A DNA stretch of 64,000 bases from Neobacillus niacini. GTDB lineage: Bacteria > Bacillota > Bacilli > Bacillales > Cytobacillaceae. Location of the stretch: NCBI RefSeq assembly GCF_023715785.1, contig NZ_JAMBOX010000016.1, positions 1-64,000 of the forward strand, written 5' to 3'. Each line of letters starts with the position of its first letter. Position 1 is the stretch's first letter. The translations under genes and the position numbers were made by a program. Below are positions 17,569 through 25,702 of the stretch, piece by piece. The notes beneath the pieces were generated by a model, which had not been told where the DNA came from, ran no database searches, and saw only the letters and a program-made list of their open reading frames with translations.

Positions 17569-18068
17569 GAATGGTATGAAAATATCTTGAACTTTGAAAT
17601 TATCTCATTGCTAGAGGAATACTTCTTCGATCGTCCAGAAATTGTTCGGTCCTTGATTGAGGGAATCTATATGGAGACGTTGTTTAAAGTGCCGATTCGC
17701 AATATGTTTTGCCTGCTTAGCTACATCAACTAAATGCCTAATTTGGTGAAGAGCTTCAATGATTACCTATGACTTTATCACGTGTCAATTTTTGCGGGAG
17801 GTTGAAACACTGAATCGTCGCGGCTTGATAAAAAATTATGTTGTCGTACGGAGGCCACCAGTCATCGCGGCTACAGGGTGATGATGAATGATTCCATGGT
17901 TGCTAGGCAGCCGGTCGTGGTGTGCGAGAAGGATCAATATTCGCACGGGTAGAGGTAGATGAAACTTTTCGTTGGGATGAGCGGATTACGATGGAAGAAA
18001 TGACGGTGAATTTGGATGTTTCTTGGAAGGAGATTTATCGGAGGCTAATCCCTGTTCTTAAAAGGTGA
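17569..18068 (+). pseudogene. Decayed mcrB 3' end and mcrC 5' end
   Basis: After the TnpB junction the frame reads EWYENILNFEIISLLEEYFF, like the last helices of McrB. At ATG 17671 comes METLFKVPIRNMFCLLSYIN, like the McrC start (IPI.N.YY.L.YA). After two or more frame breaks, DFITCQFLREVETLNRRGLI and KNYVV resemble McrC's RRGL-x-K-x-Y segment, and RRINIRT near 17930 resembles its RG+IN motif. The nuclease domain is absent. A further open piece ending ...WKEIYRRLIPVLKR at 18068 is unassigned. Together this is a heavily degraded McrBC restriction locus. Confidence 0.5.
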
Positions 18069-18193
18069 TAATAAATCGGGCACCATTAGTCTTTTTAGAT
18101 GGTCCCTGAATTAAATTTACTTAGAAAAAAGATATACTCAGAAATGCGTTTGTTCAATTTTAGTTTAAGGAGAAAAAAGTACCAAAAAAGTGT

Positions 18194-18249
18194 TTGACAA
18201 TTTAGAATATTCATATTAGACTTAAACCCATAAGACTGGTACGTATAAC
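18194..18249 (+). promoter_or_regulatory. Promoter with candidate GntR operator for gene 18357
   Basis: TTGACA (18194-18199), 17 nt, and TAGACT (18217-18222) form a plausible SigA promoter. TGGTACGTATAAC at 18237-18249 lies 14 nt after the -10 element. Almost the same 13-mer (TGGTACGGATAAC) occurs at the promoter of the paralogous regulator (36257-36269, minus strand). The placement would suit autorepression. Confidence 0.55.
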
Positions 18250-18356
18250 CTGATGGGCTGATAACAGAAATTCAGTACATAAGCATATCAGTAAATTTAT
18301 CGCTATCACTTTACGAAAGGAAAAACTCGATATAATTCTAGAAAAGAGTTGATTAC

Positions 18357-19130
18357 ATGTTAGACGAAAAAAATGTCATCCCTCTTTATTACCAACTTAA
18401 AGAGATATTAAAGGAAAAAATAAAAGACGGTTCATGGCAGGAAGGATTGAAGGTTCCATCTGAGCGAGAGCTGATGGAGTTTTATAGTGTAAGTCGTGCA
18501 ACTGTTAGGAAAGCTTTAAGTGAAATGATGATGGAAGGATTGATTTATAGTAAACAAGGTGTTGGTACCTTTGTTTCCAAAACAAAAATTACGCAGAATT
18601 TAATAGGAGAACTAAGTTTTAACCTGCAAGCAATACTTCAAGGATTAACTCCAAGTTCAAAGGTTGTTTATGCAGCTTTGGAATCACCTCTACCTAACCG
18701 CATCATGGATATTTTCAATTTAAATCAAAATGAGAAAATTCATAAAATCATCCGAGTTCGTTCAATAAATGACACCCCATTAATTTTAGAAACTTTATAC
18801 ATTCCATACAAATTTGCACCAGAAATCTTAAATCAAGACTTAAAGAATATTGCAGTATTTAATTATTTGGAAAGTGAGTGTAAGTTAACTTTCACTCACT
18901 CAACCCTTGAAATTGAACCTATAGCAATTAATGAATTTGAATCAAATTTCTTAGAAATTGAGGTTGGTAAACCATCTTTATCGCTAGAGCGAGTGATCTA
19001 TTTCCATGAGCAAGTAATCGCCATTCAAAGACGAATAATGCGTGGAGATCGAGGAAAGTTTTCCCTGACTTTAGGGGAAAAACCGAAAAAACATGAAGAT
19101 TATCTTGTTGGTATTGAATTTAACGAGTAA
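18357..19130 (+). CDS. GntR/HutC-family regulator (HTH plus UTRA)
   Basis: This 257-residue transcription factor has an N-terminal winged helix (about 8-75, with VPSERELMEFYSVSRATVRK and then QGVGTFV) and a C-terminal UTRA effector-sensing domain (about 95-240). HutC-type repressors leave DNA when a small ligand binds the UTRA pocket. The start region MLDEKNVIPLYYQLKEILKE is nearly identical to the regulator at 35440-36222, so the two are paralogs bracketing the catabolic genes. It is the first gene of the rightward block and likely regulates it and itself. The effector is unknown. Confidence 0.85.
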   Translation: MLDEKNVIPLYYQLKEILKEKIKDGSWQEGLKVPSERELMEFYSVSRATVRKALSEMMMEGLIYSKQGVGTFVSKTKITQNLIGELSFNLQAILQGLTPSSKVVYAALESPLPNRIMDIFNLNQNEKIHKIIRVRSINDTPLILETLYIPYKFAPEILNQDLKNIAVFNYLESECKLTFTHSTLEIEPIAINEFESNFLEIEVGKPSLSLERVIYFHEQVIAIQRRIMRGDRGKFSLTLGEKPKKHEDYLVGIEFNE

Positions 19131-19189
19131 GTCAAAATTTAATGCGTTTATCATCACACAAAAATATTAGTAAAAGTAGGGGAGAGTGA

Positions 19190-19798
19190 ATGAATTCAAA
19201 TATTAGGATTCTAATAAAATTATTTTTCACTTTTTTAAAGATAAGCCCAATTACCTTTGGTGGCGGATATGCCATGACTACATTAATTGAATTAGAAGTT
19301 GTAAATAAAAACAAATGGATAAAAAAGGAGGAAATCATCGATGTATTCACAATTGCACAAACCTTGCCTGGAGCGGTTGCGATAAATTCCGCCATATTCA
19401 TTGGCTATCGCGTGGCCGGATTGCTTGGTGCAGTGATTTCATTAATTGGCATTTTGTTTCCTACCTTTTCAATTGTAATTTTGGTTTCCCTAATTTATTT
19501 CCTCTTTAAGGACAATCCACTTATTAAAGCTGCATTTAATGGAATTGGAGCGTCAATCATCGCTTTAATTCTTTATGCAGGAATCACCATTGGAAAGAGT
19601 GCAATAAAAGGGAAAACTAGCTTATTTCTCACAATCCTAAGTTTGTTGCTTCTTATCATTTTTCATATAAACCCCATATTACTAATCATCGGCGGAGCTT
19701 TTATAGGAATGTTCAAACTGAAACACAAATCTGTTGGGGAAGAGGGGAGGGAAATTGTTACTACAGAGGAGCAAAAAGCTTTTTATAAAGAAAGTTAA
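19190..19798 (+). CDS. ChrA-type chromate transporter family, half-size subunit 1
   Basis: This 202-residue membrane protein belongs to the short CHR family. TFGGGYAMTTL (23-33 region) and LPGAVAINSAIFIG carry the CHR signatures, with about six hydrophobic segments and a charged cytosolic tail. Short CHR proteins work as pairs encoded by adjacent genes. The ATG follows GGGGAGAG. It precedes the second half by 12 nt. In this block it may export an oxyanion such as chromate, or possibly sulfate released during substrate breakdown, but that is inference from context. Confidence 0.8.
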   Translation: MNSNIRILIKLFFTFLKISPITFGGGYAMTTLIELEVVNKNKWIKKEEIIDVFTIAQTLPGAVAINSAIFIGYRVAGLLGAVISLIGILFPTFSIVILVSLIYFLFKDNPLIKAAFNGIGASIIALILYAGITIGKSAIKGKTSLFLTILSLLLLIIFHINPILLIIGGAFIGMFKLKHKSVGEEGREIVTTEEQKAFYKES

Positions 19799-19810
19799 AG
19801 AGGAAAACCT

Positions 19811-20347
19811 ATGATGTATTTACAACTATACTGGGGATTTTTTTTAGTAGGCTGTTTTTCATTTGGCGGCGGCTATGCCATGCTTCCTCTAATTGAGCGG
19901 CTAATATCTAGTCATGATTGGATGGCATCAGGACAATTTGCAGAGATTATTGCTCTATCAGGCATGTTACCGGGTTCCATTGGTACGAATGCTGCTGTTT
20001 TTGTAGGCTTTCAAACAGCTGGGATAGCAGGTTCCTTAGTTGCGACGGCAGGGATTATTACACCTTCATTAATATTGGTGGTAATTATCAGCAAATTTTT
20101 TAAGCGCTTTCAAGATAGCGAAATTATTGAAAAGGCTTTTTATGGTTTAAGGCCAGTTGTAGTAGGATTGCTAGTCTATTCAGCTATTAAATTTGCTTTC
20201 TCTTTAGAGGTAGTGACGACGATATCGATAGAAACAATCTATTTTATTATTATGTTCATAATTTCATTACTTCTCTTAATCTATAAAAAAATCCATCCAC
20301 TGTTCCTAATCTTCTTATCCGTGATAGGTGGAATAGCATTTTTGTAA
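19811..20347 (+). CDS. ChrA-type chromate transporter family, half-size subunit 2
   Basis: This 178-residue integral membrane protein is homologous to its upstream neighbour. SFGGGYAMLPLIERL and LPGSIGTNAAVFVGFQTAG are the CHR signatures, followed by four or five further hydrophobic helices. In short-CHR pairs the two subunits insert in opposite orientations and form one transporter. The ATG at 19811 follows AGAGGAAA. It is co-directional with and close to the SDR gene downstream. Confidence 0.8.
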   Translation: MMYLQLYWGFFLVGCFSFGGGYAMLPLIERLISSHDWMASGQFAEIIALSGMLPGSIGTNAAVFVGFQTAGIAGSLVATAGIITPSLILVVIISKFFKRFQDSEIIEKAFYGLRPVVVGLLVYSAIKFAFSLEVVTTISIETIYFIIMFIISLLLLIYKKIHPLFLIFLSVIGGIAFL

Positions 20348-20384
20348 TCAATGTCCAGAATTTTTAGAAGGGGTTATTGTTTCT

Positions 20385-21158
20385 ATGTCTATACAAAAAT
20401 TATTTGATCTCACAGGGCAAACAGCCATTGTGACAGGCGGTGGAAGAGGCTTGGGTCGCCAAATTGCATTAGGGTTAGCTGAGGCAGGGGCAAATATAGT
20501 GCTATGTTCAAGAAATCTTAATTCTTGTGAAAAAGTAAAACAAGAAATTATTGATATGGGCAGGGAGGCTATTGCTTTTTATGTAGATGTTACCAAACCG
20601 GATACAATAAATAAGCTTGTTGATGCCACCGTTACCCAATTTGGGAAGATTACAATATTGGTTAATAATAGTGGGATTGGTGGTAGATTTCCAGCTGTAG
20701 AAATGCCGTTGGAAAAATGGCAGAGTGTTATTGATACGAATCTTACAGGTGTTTTTCTCATGTGTCAGGCAGTTGGCAAAACGATGATTGAAAATGGCTA
20801 TGGAAAAATTGTTAATATTGGCTCAGCTGCAGGATTTAAGGGAACAGAGCCCTTTTGGCTGGATAATGTGGCATATAACTCAAGTAAAGGGGCGCTGTCG
20901 ATTCTTACAAAGGATCTGGCGGTAAAATGGGGTCCCTTGGGCGTGTATGTAAATACTGTGGCTCCTGGTACATTTCCAACCGATATAAATCGGGAGAAGA
21001 TAGCAAAAATTGGTGAAACCATGCTGGATAATATTCCATTGCGAAGATTTGGTGGAGAAAACGATTTGATGGGGGCTGTATTGTTCTTTGCTTCAGGAGC
21101 TTCCAACTTTTGTACAGGACAGACTTTACCTATTGATGGAGGATTAACAGCAAAATAA
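20385..21158 (+). CDS. SDR-family oxidoreductase
   Basis: This 257-residue classical short-chain dehydrogenase has a TGGGRGLG cofactor loop (T17-G24), NNSG in place of NNAG, and catalytic YNSSK (Y164, K168). The C-terminal SGASNFCTGQTLPIDGG is typical of gluconate/3-oxoacyl-reductase-like members. It likely oxidises a hydroxyl of the pathway substrate or intermediate using NAD(P). It is separated from the ChrA pair by 37 nt and followed by the alkylsulfatase-like genes, so it belongs to the same unit. The exact substrate is unknown. Confidence 0.8.
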   Translation: MSIQKLFDLTGQTAIVTGGGRGLGRQIALGLAEAGANIVLCSRNLNSCEKVKQEIIDMGREAIAFYVDVTKPDTINKLVDATVTQFGKITILVNNSGIGGRFPAVEMPLEKWQSVIDTNLTGVFLMCQAVGKTMIENGYGKIVNIGSAAGFKGTEPFWLDNVAYNSSKGALSILTKDLAVKWGPLGVYVNTVAPGTFPTDINREKIAKIGETMLDNIPLRRFGGENDLMGAVLFFASGASNFCTGQTLPIDGGLTAK

Positions 21159-21250
21159 TATTTGTTTATGAAAAGACCAGTTTGGAAGCCATTACATTAT
21201 TAGCCAAGAAATATCAATACACCGAAAACATTTACCAAGGAGGATACCTG

Positions 21251-23008
21251 ATGAGTATTAAACCAAATGAAACAAAACAGGACCACAGTGAGTATGTAGC
21301 AACGGCAATAAACCCCAATTTATACATGGGTGGATCAGTGGAAAAAGTGACAATGTCTAACGGAGCGATTGTTAATAAAGTATTGGCAAAGCATTATACA
21401 GATCTGCCAGGCCCTTCCATAACAAAATTAACAGACAAAATTACAGTTCTGGAAAATTTCTCACTTGAAAACACAGTAATCATTGAAGGAAAAGAAGGAA
21501 TCATTGTTTGGGATACCGGCTCTAATATGGGGATAGGTAAAACGAAATATAAGGCCCTAAGAAGTGTAACCGATAGACCGATTAAGGCCATAATTTATTC
21601 TCACAACCATTACACTAAAGGGGCAAAAGCATTCCTTCCTGAAAATGTGGAAGAGTGGTCAACCCAAATTATTGGTCACCCAGATATACATAAAAACATT
21701 GTCAATTCAACAGCTGAGCTTGGAAAGGCAATCTCTAAATCAACTGCACAGCACTTCGGATTATACCTTCCAACCGAAGGACCTGATGCACCTCCCATCA
21801 CATATGATGGCGGTGGTGATGCTGACAAGTCCTCAGGGTATGTCAAGCCAAACTATGGGGTAAGCGATGGAGAAGAACTGATTGTCGACGGAGTGAAGAT
21901 TCAATTCTTTTATACTCCAGCGGATACTTTTGATTCAATAACTGCCTGGATCCCAGAATATGATGCGGTCATTACAAACAGCATTTGGCATGTCCTTCCA
22001 AATATGTACACCTTACGAGGACAGCCTTACCGTGATCCCGTTTATTGGATAAAGGGAATTGATCAGATTCGAAGGATTAGGCCTCAATATCTAATCACGT
22101 CACATGGCAACCCTCTGAAAACCAGAGAAGCTAGCTATGAATTAGCGACAGCTTATCGTGATGCCATGTCATTCATTTATTGCCAAACCATTCGTTTGAT
22201 CAATAAAGGGTTGAAACCGGATGAAATTGCGGAGGAAATTACATTGCCTGCCCATCTTTCGCAGCATCCTAGATTAATAGAGGTTTATGGTGAATTTAAG
22301 CATCAGGTAAAGGGAGTTTACAGTGGTTTAATCGGTTGGTTTAGTCTGGATGCAGCGGATATTAATCCAGTACCGATCTCTTTTAGATCACAGAAAATTA
22401 TTGAAGGCTATGGCGGTATTCCTAAAGTTCTTAAAGCTTGCCGGGAATCCATTGAAAATCATGAATATGCATGGGCAGCGGAGCTGGTTACACATGTGTT
22501 GAATATACTGCCTGACCTGAAGGAAGCGCGCGAGTTGAAAGCTGAAGCGTTAAGGGAAATGGGTCAATTGACACCGGCCTTATCATCAAGGGGCTTCTAT
22601 CTTTCCCAAGCTCTCGAGCTTGAGGGAAAGGTGGATCTATTAAACATCCCTAATTCGTTCTCGAAAAATTACGATAAAGAAGCAGCGCAAAAGTATCCAA
22701 TCGAAACGTCCATCAAGCTGCTGGAGTATAAAGTAAACCCAGATAAATGTGAGCATCTTAATCGGATTTTATCCATTGAATTTACTGACCTAAATCAAAC
22801 ATTCGGTTTGCACATCAGAAATGGGGTTGCTGAATTTATTGATTCCCCTCCTAAACAGCCCAATGTTTCAATCACTTTGCCAAGCACAGTTTGGTTAGAC
22901 ATCATTTTGGGCAAGTATACCATCGATGAGGCTCTCAATCATGATTCCGTCCAGATTAGTGGAGAGGGCTCAGCTATCAGTGAACTGATGCAAAGCTTTG
23001 ATTTATAA
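21251..23008 (+). CDS. Alkylsulfatase-like metallo-beta-lactamase-fold hydrolase 1, altered metal motif
   Basis: This 585-residue protein has the three-part layout of SdsA/BDS1 linear alkylsulfatases. An MBL-fold domain (about 60-310) precedes the helical dimerisation domain (GVYSGLIGWFSLDAADINPV onward) and a C-terminal SCP2-like lipid-binding domain (from about 475). The canonical metal motif HxHxDH is replaced by H118-N-H120-Y-T-K, so the usual Asp and second-site His are missing. TLRGQPYRDP and TSHGNP are conserved. It either uses a different metal arrangement or cleaves another bond. ATG 21251 follows AGGAGG with 7-nt spacing. It is paralogous to the next gene, with which it is probably coexpressed. 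Confidence 0.75.
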   Translation: MSIKPNETKQDHSEYVATAINPNLYMGGSVEKVTMSNGAIVNKVLAKHYTDLPGPSITKLTDKITVLENFSLENTVIIEGKEGIIVWDTGSNMGIGKTKYKALRSVTDRPIKAIIYSHNHYTKGAKAFLPENVEEWSTQIIGHPDIHKNIVNSTAELGKAISKSTAQHFGLYLPTEGPDAPPITYDGGGDADKSSGYVKPNYGVSDGEELIVDGVKIQFFYTPADTFDSITAWIPEYDAVITNSIWHVLPNMYTLRGQPYRDPVYWIKGIDQIRRIRPQYLITSHGNPLKTREASYELATAYRDAMSFIYCQTIRLINKGLKPDEIAEEITLPAHLSQHPRLIEVYGEFKHQVKGVYSGLIGWFSLDAADINPVPISFRSQKIIEGYGGIPKVLKACRESIENHEYAWAAELVTHVLNILPDLKEARELKAEALREMGQLTPALSSRGFYLSQALELEGKVDLLNIPNSFSKNYDKEAAQKYPIETSIKLLEYKVNPDKCEHLNRILSIEFTDLNQTFGLHIRNGVAEFIDSPPKQPNVSITLPSTVWLDIILGKYTIDEALNHDSVQISGEGSAISELMQSFDL

Positions 23009-23038
23009 GCTAAACCTATCAAAGGAGGGAATGACGGT

Positions 23039-24754
23039 ATGGATCAAATGACAGAACAACATTTGAAATCTCCTTACCTCGGGGCACCGGTGGACCAAAT
23101 GACAATGCCACATGGAGCTTTTGTCAATCAACTCATGGGAGAAGTCTATGGGAAACGAAGAGAATCAAAAATTAGGAAAATTGGAAAACGAATTACCGTA
23201 TTAGAGAGATTTTTCCTGGAAAACTCAGTCATTATCGAGGGTGAGAATAGCGTCATTTTCTGGGATACAGGTTCCAATATGGGAATTGGAAAAAAGAAAT
23301 ACCAATTGCTGCGGCAAATAACTGATAAACCAGTACGAGCCATTATTTACTCCCACAGTCATTATACCAATGGAGCAAGAGCGTTTGTCCCAGAAGGGGA
23401 AGAGGGAAAATCGATTGAAATCATTGGTCATCCGGATATCCATAAAAATTGTATGAATTCCGGTATTGAACTGGGGCCAGCTTTCTCCCGTAATATTGCT
23501 CAGCATTTTGGCATGATGCTCCCTAGAACGGGTCCTGATGCTGCGCCAATCAATTATGAAGGAGGGGATGGCGAGGATAAATCCTCAGGCTATATAAGGC
23601 CAACCTATGAGATCAAGCATGAAGAAGAATTAACGATTGATGGGGTGAGAATGCAATTTTTTTACTCTCCTTCAGATGCGAATGATTCGATTACCCTATG
23701 GCTTCCAGACGATGATACAGTGATCACGAACAGCATTCTTAGCTCGTTGCCCAATATGTATACATTAAGGGGTCAGCCCTATCGTGATCCAGTCATGTGG
23801 ATGAACGGAATTGATAATATAAGACGAATTAACCCCACTTACCTTGTTCCTGAACATGGTGAAGTGATGATAACAAAGGAAGACAGCTATGAATTGGCTA
23901 CTGCTTACCGGGACTCCATTGCTTTTATTTATAGCCAAACTATTCGTGGGATTAACAAAGGGTTGAAACCAGATGAAATCGCAGAATCTGTCAAACTCCC
24001 GGAACATCTTGCCAAGCATCCTCGTCTAACGGAAACTTACTTGGAACTAAAGCATCATGTAAAGGGAGTTTATAGTGGGTTAATTGGCTGGTTCAGTATA
24101 GACGCAGCAGATATTAATCCTGTCCCCCGAAAAATTCGTGCTCAAAAATTAATACAAGGCTTCGGGGGAATGGATAGAGTCGTAAACTCTGCCGAGGAAT
24201 CTTTAGTGAATAAAGAATACGCTTGGGCAGCAGAACTCATTAACTATGTTTTGGCGGTTGCTCCTAACCATGAACAGGCCAAACAAATAAAGGCTGATGC
24301 ATTAAGGCAAATGGCGTATGTCACGCCAGCTTCTTCATCAAGAAACTTTTATTTAACCCAGGCCTACGCTCTGGAAGGAAAGATCGATTTTAATCAAATT
24401 CCAGCTGGTTTTTCCCCAGTTGACGAGAAGAGAATTGGTGCCCTGCCAATCGAGGAGGCTGTAAGGGTCCTTCAATATCGGATTGACCCTATTAAATCAG
24501 GCGGCACCGATGCACAGATAGAGTTACATTTTATTGATAAAAACGAAACCTTGGGTCTATGTATTCGAAAAGGAGTGGCGGAGTGTGTTCATCATGCATT
24601 GCAAAATCCGACTTATTCACTGTCCATCCAAAGTTCTGACTGGTACGGCTTGATTTTTAAGCGAAATGATTTATCCGCCTTATTATCCAGCGGACGGGTC
24701 AAACTAACAGGGGATCCGCAGGCGTTGATTGAAATATTAGACATGTTTGAATAA
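23039..24754 (+). CDS. Alkylsulfatase-like metallo-beta-lactamase-fold hydrolase 2, altered metal motif
   Basis: This 571-residue paralog of the preceding gene has the same MBL, dimerisation and SCP2-like order. The motif reads H106-S-H108-Y-T-N, again lacking the Asp-His of HxHxDH. TLRGQPYRDP, a C-terminal metal-region EHGE, and GVYSGLIGWFSIDAADINPV are retained. That both copies keep the same HxHYT(K/N)GA variant implies a selected, not decayed, active site. No secretion signal is visible. It starts behind AAAGGAGGG, 30 nt after its neighbour. It may act on alkyl sulfate esters or on related ether or ester substrates. Confidence 0.75.
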   Translation: MDQMTEQHLKSPYLGAPVDQMTMPHGAFVNQLMGEVYGKRRESKIRKIGKRITVLERFFLENSVIIEGENSVIFWDTGSNMGIGKKKYQLLRQITDKPVRAIIYSHSHYTNGARAFVPEGEEGKSIEIIGHPDIHKNCMNSGIELGPAFSRNIAQHFGMMLPRTGPDAAPINYEGGDGEDKSSGYIRPTYEIKHEEELTIDGVRMQFFYSPSDANDSITLWLPDDDTVITNSILSSLPNMYTLRGQPYRDPVMWMNGIDNIRRINPTYLVPEHGEVMITKEDSYELATAYRDSIAFIYSQTIRGINKGLKPDEIAESVKLPEHLAKHPRLTETYLELKHHVKGVYSGLIGWFSIDAADINPVPRKIRAQKLIQGFGGMDRVVNSAEESLVNKEYAWAAELINYVLAVAPNHEQAKQIKADALRQMAYVTPASSSRNFYLTQAYALEGKIDFNQIPAGFSPVDEKRIGALPIEEAVRVLQYRIDPIKSGGTDAQIELHFIDKNETLGLCIRKGVAECVHHALQNPTYSLSIQSSDWYGLIFKRNDLSALLSSGRVKLTGDPQALIEILDMFE

Positions 24755-24815
24755 GTTTAAGAGTCCCTGCTATCGAATAATGTGCGGAAAATATTTTATT
24801 CAAAAAGGAGAAAAA

Positions 24816-25664
24816 ATGGCTAACAAAAAGTCGATTAAGATTGATGACCTAAATATCTCGTATGTAGATGAAGGAGAACAGGGAGCTCCACCTGTGCTGC
24901 TCATCCATGGTGTACCCGAGTCGAGTATGTTATGGAAGCATCTCATCCCAGGAATTGTTTCACAAGGTTTTCGGACCATTGCTCCGGACCTCCCTGGATT
25001 TGGCCAGAGTGATCGATTTCAGACGTTATCATCGTGGGCTAATTATGTCCAATTTATTAACCGTTTTACAGAAGAACTAAAGTTAGAAAAAGTACATCTC
25101 ATTGTTCATGATTGGGGCGGATTAATAGGTTTACGATGGGCCTGTGATCATGTGGAAAAAATCGGTAGTTTAATTATTAGCGATAGTTCATTTATTCCGG
25201 GATACAGATGGCATCCAATTGCGAGGAAGTGGCGGACTCCTGAAGTTGGTGAACAAGTGATGGAAATGATGGCTGACAAAGAACAGTGGTTCACCAATAT
25301 GAAGAAAGAAGTTCCTTCAATAGAAGAAGAAGTCCTCGAAGACTTCTACTCTATTTACCAATCGGAAGATTCACGAAGGGTCATTCTGGATTTATATCGC
25401 TCGGCTAATCCTGAGTTATTGGAACCCTATCAAAAGCTGTCAGCAATAAAAAACCCCGTTACTATTCTGTGGGGGGAAAATGATCCTTACATTCACTATG
25501 AATTTGCCTATAAAATGCGTGACCGGCAATATCCGCATGCTGCCGTCCATATAATACCTGACGCAGGTCATTTTATTCATATTGAAGCACCTCAAAAGGT
25601 GGTTCCATTGGTGAATGAACACTTTCAAACTGTTAAAAATAATGGGCAAAAAATGATTCAATAG
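24816..25664 (+). CDS. Alpha/beta hydrolase (haloalkane dehalogenase/epoxide hydrolase-like)
   Basis: This 282-residue hydrolase has an HGVPESS oxyanion region, nucleophile elbow VHDWGG with Asp99 (an Asp, not Ser, as in dehalogenases and epoxide hydrolases), a candidate acid Asp223 in WGENDPY, and His252 in DAGHFIHIEAP. A cap domain lies between about 130 and 210. ATG 24816 follows AAAGGAG; an earlier in-frame ATG overlaps the upstream gene and lacks a site. An Asp nucleophile forms an alkyl-enzyme ester, suiting cleavage of a C-X or epoxide bond in the pathway. The true substrate is not inferable. Confidence 0.75.
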   Translation: MANKKSIKIDDLNISYVDEGEQGAPPVLLIHGVPESSMLWKHLIPGIVSQGFRTIAPDLPGFGQSDRFQTLSSWANYVQFINRFTEELKLEKVHLIVHDWGGLIGLRWACDHVEKIGSLIISDSSFIPGYRWHPIARKWRTPEVGEQVMEMMADKEQWFTNMKKEVPSIEEEVLEDFYSIYQSEDSRRVILDLYRSANPELLEPYQKLSAIKNPVTILWGENDPYIHYEFAYKMRDRQYPHAAVHIIPDAGHFIHIEAPQKVVPLVNEHFQTVKNNGQKMIQ

Positions 25665-25702
25665 ATTTTACAAGAAACTGATTCAAGGGGATTGATTAAG
25701 AC

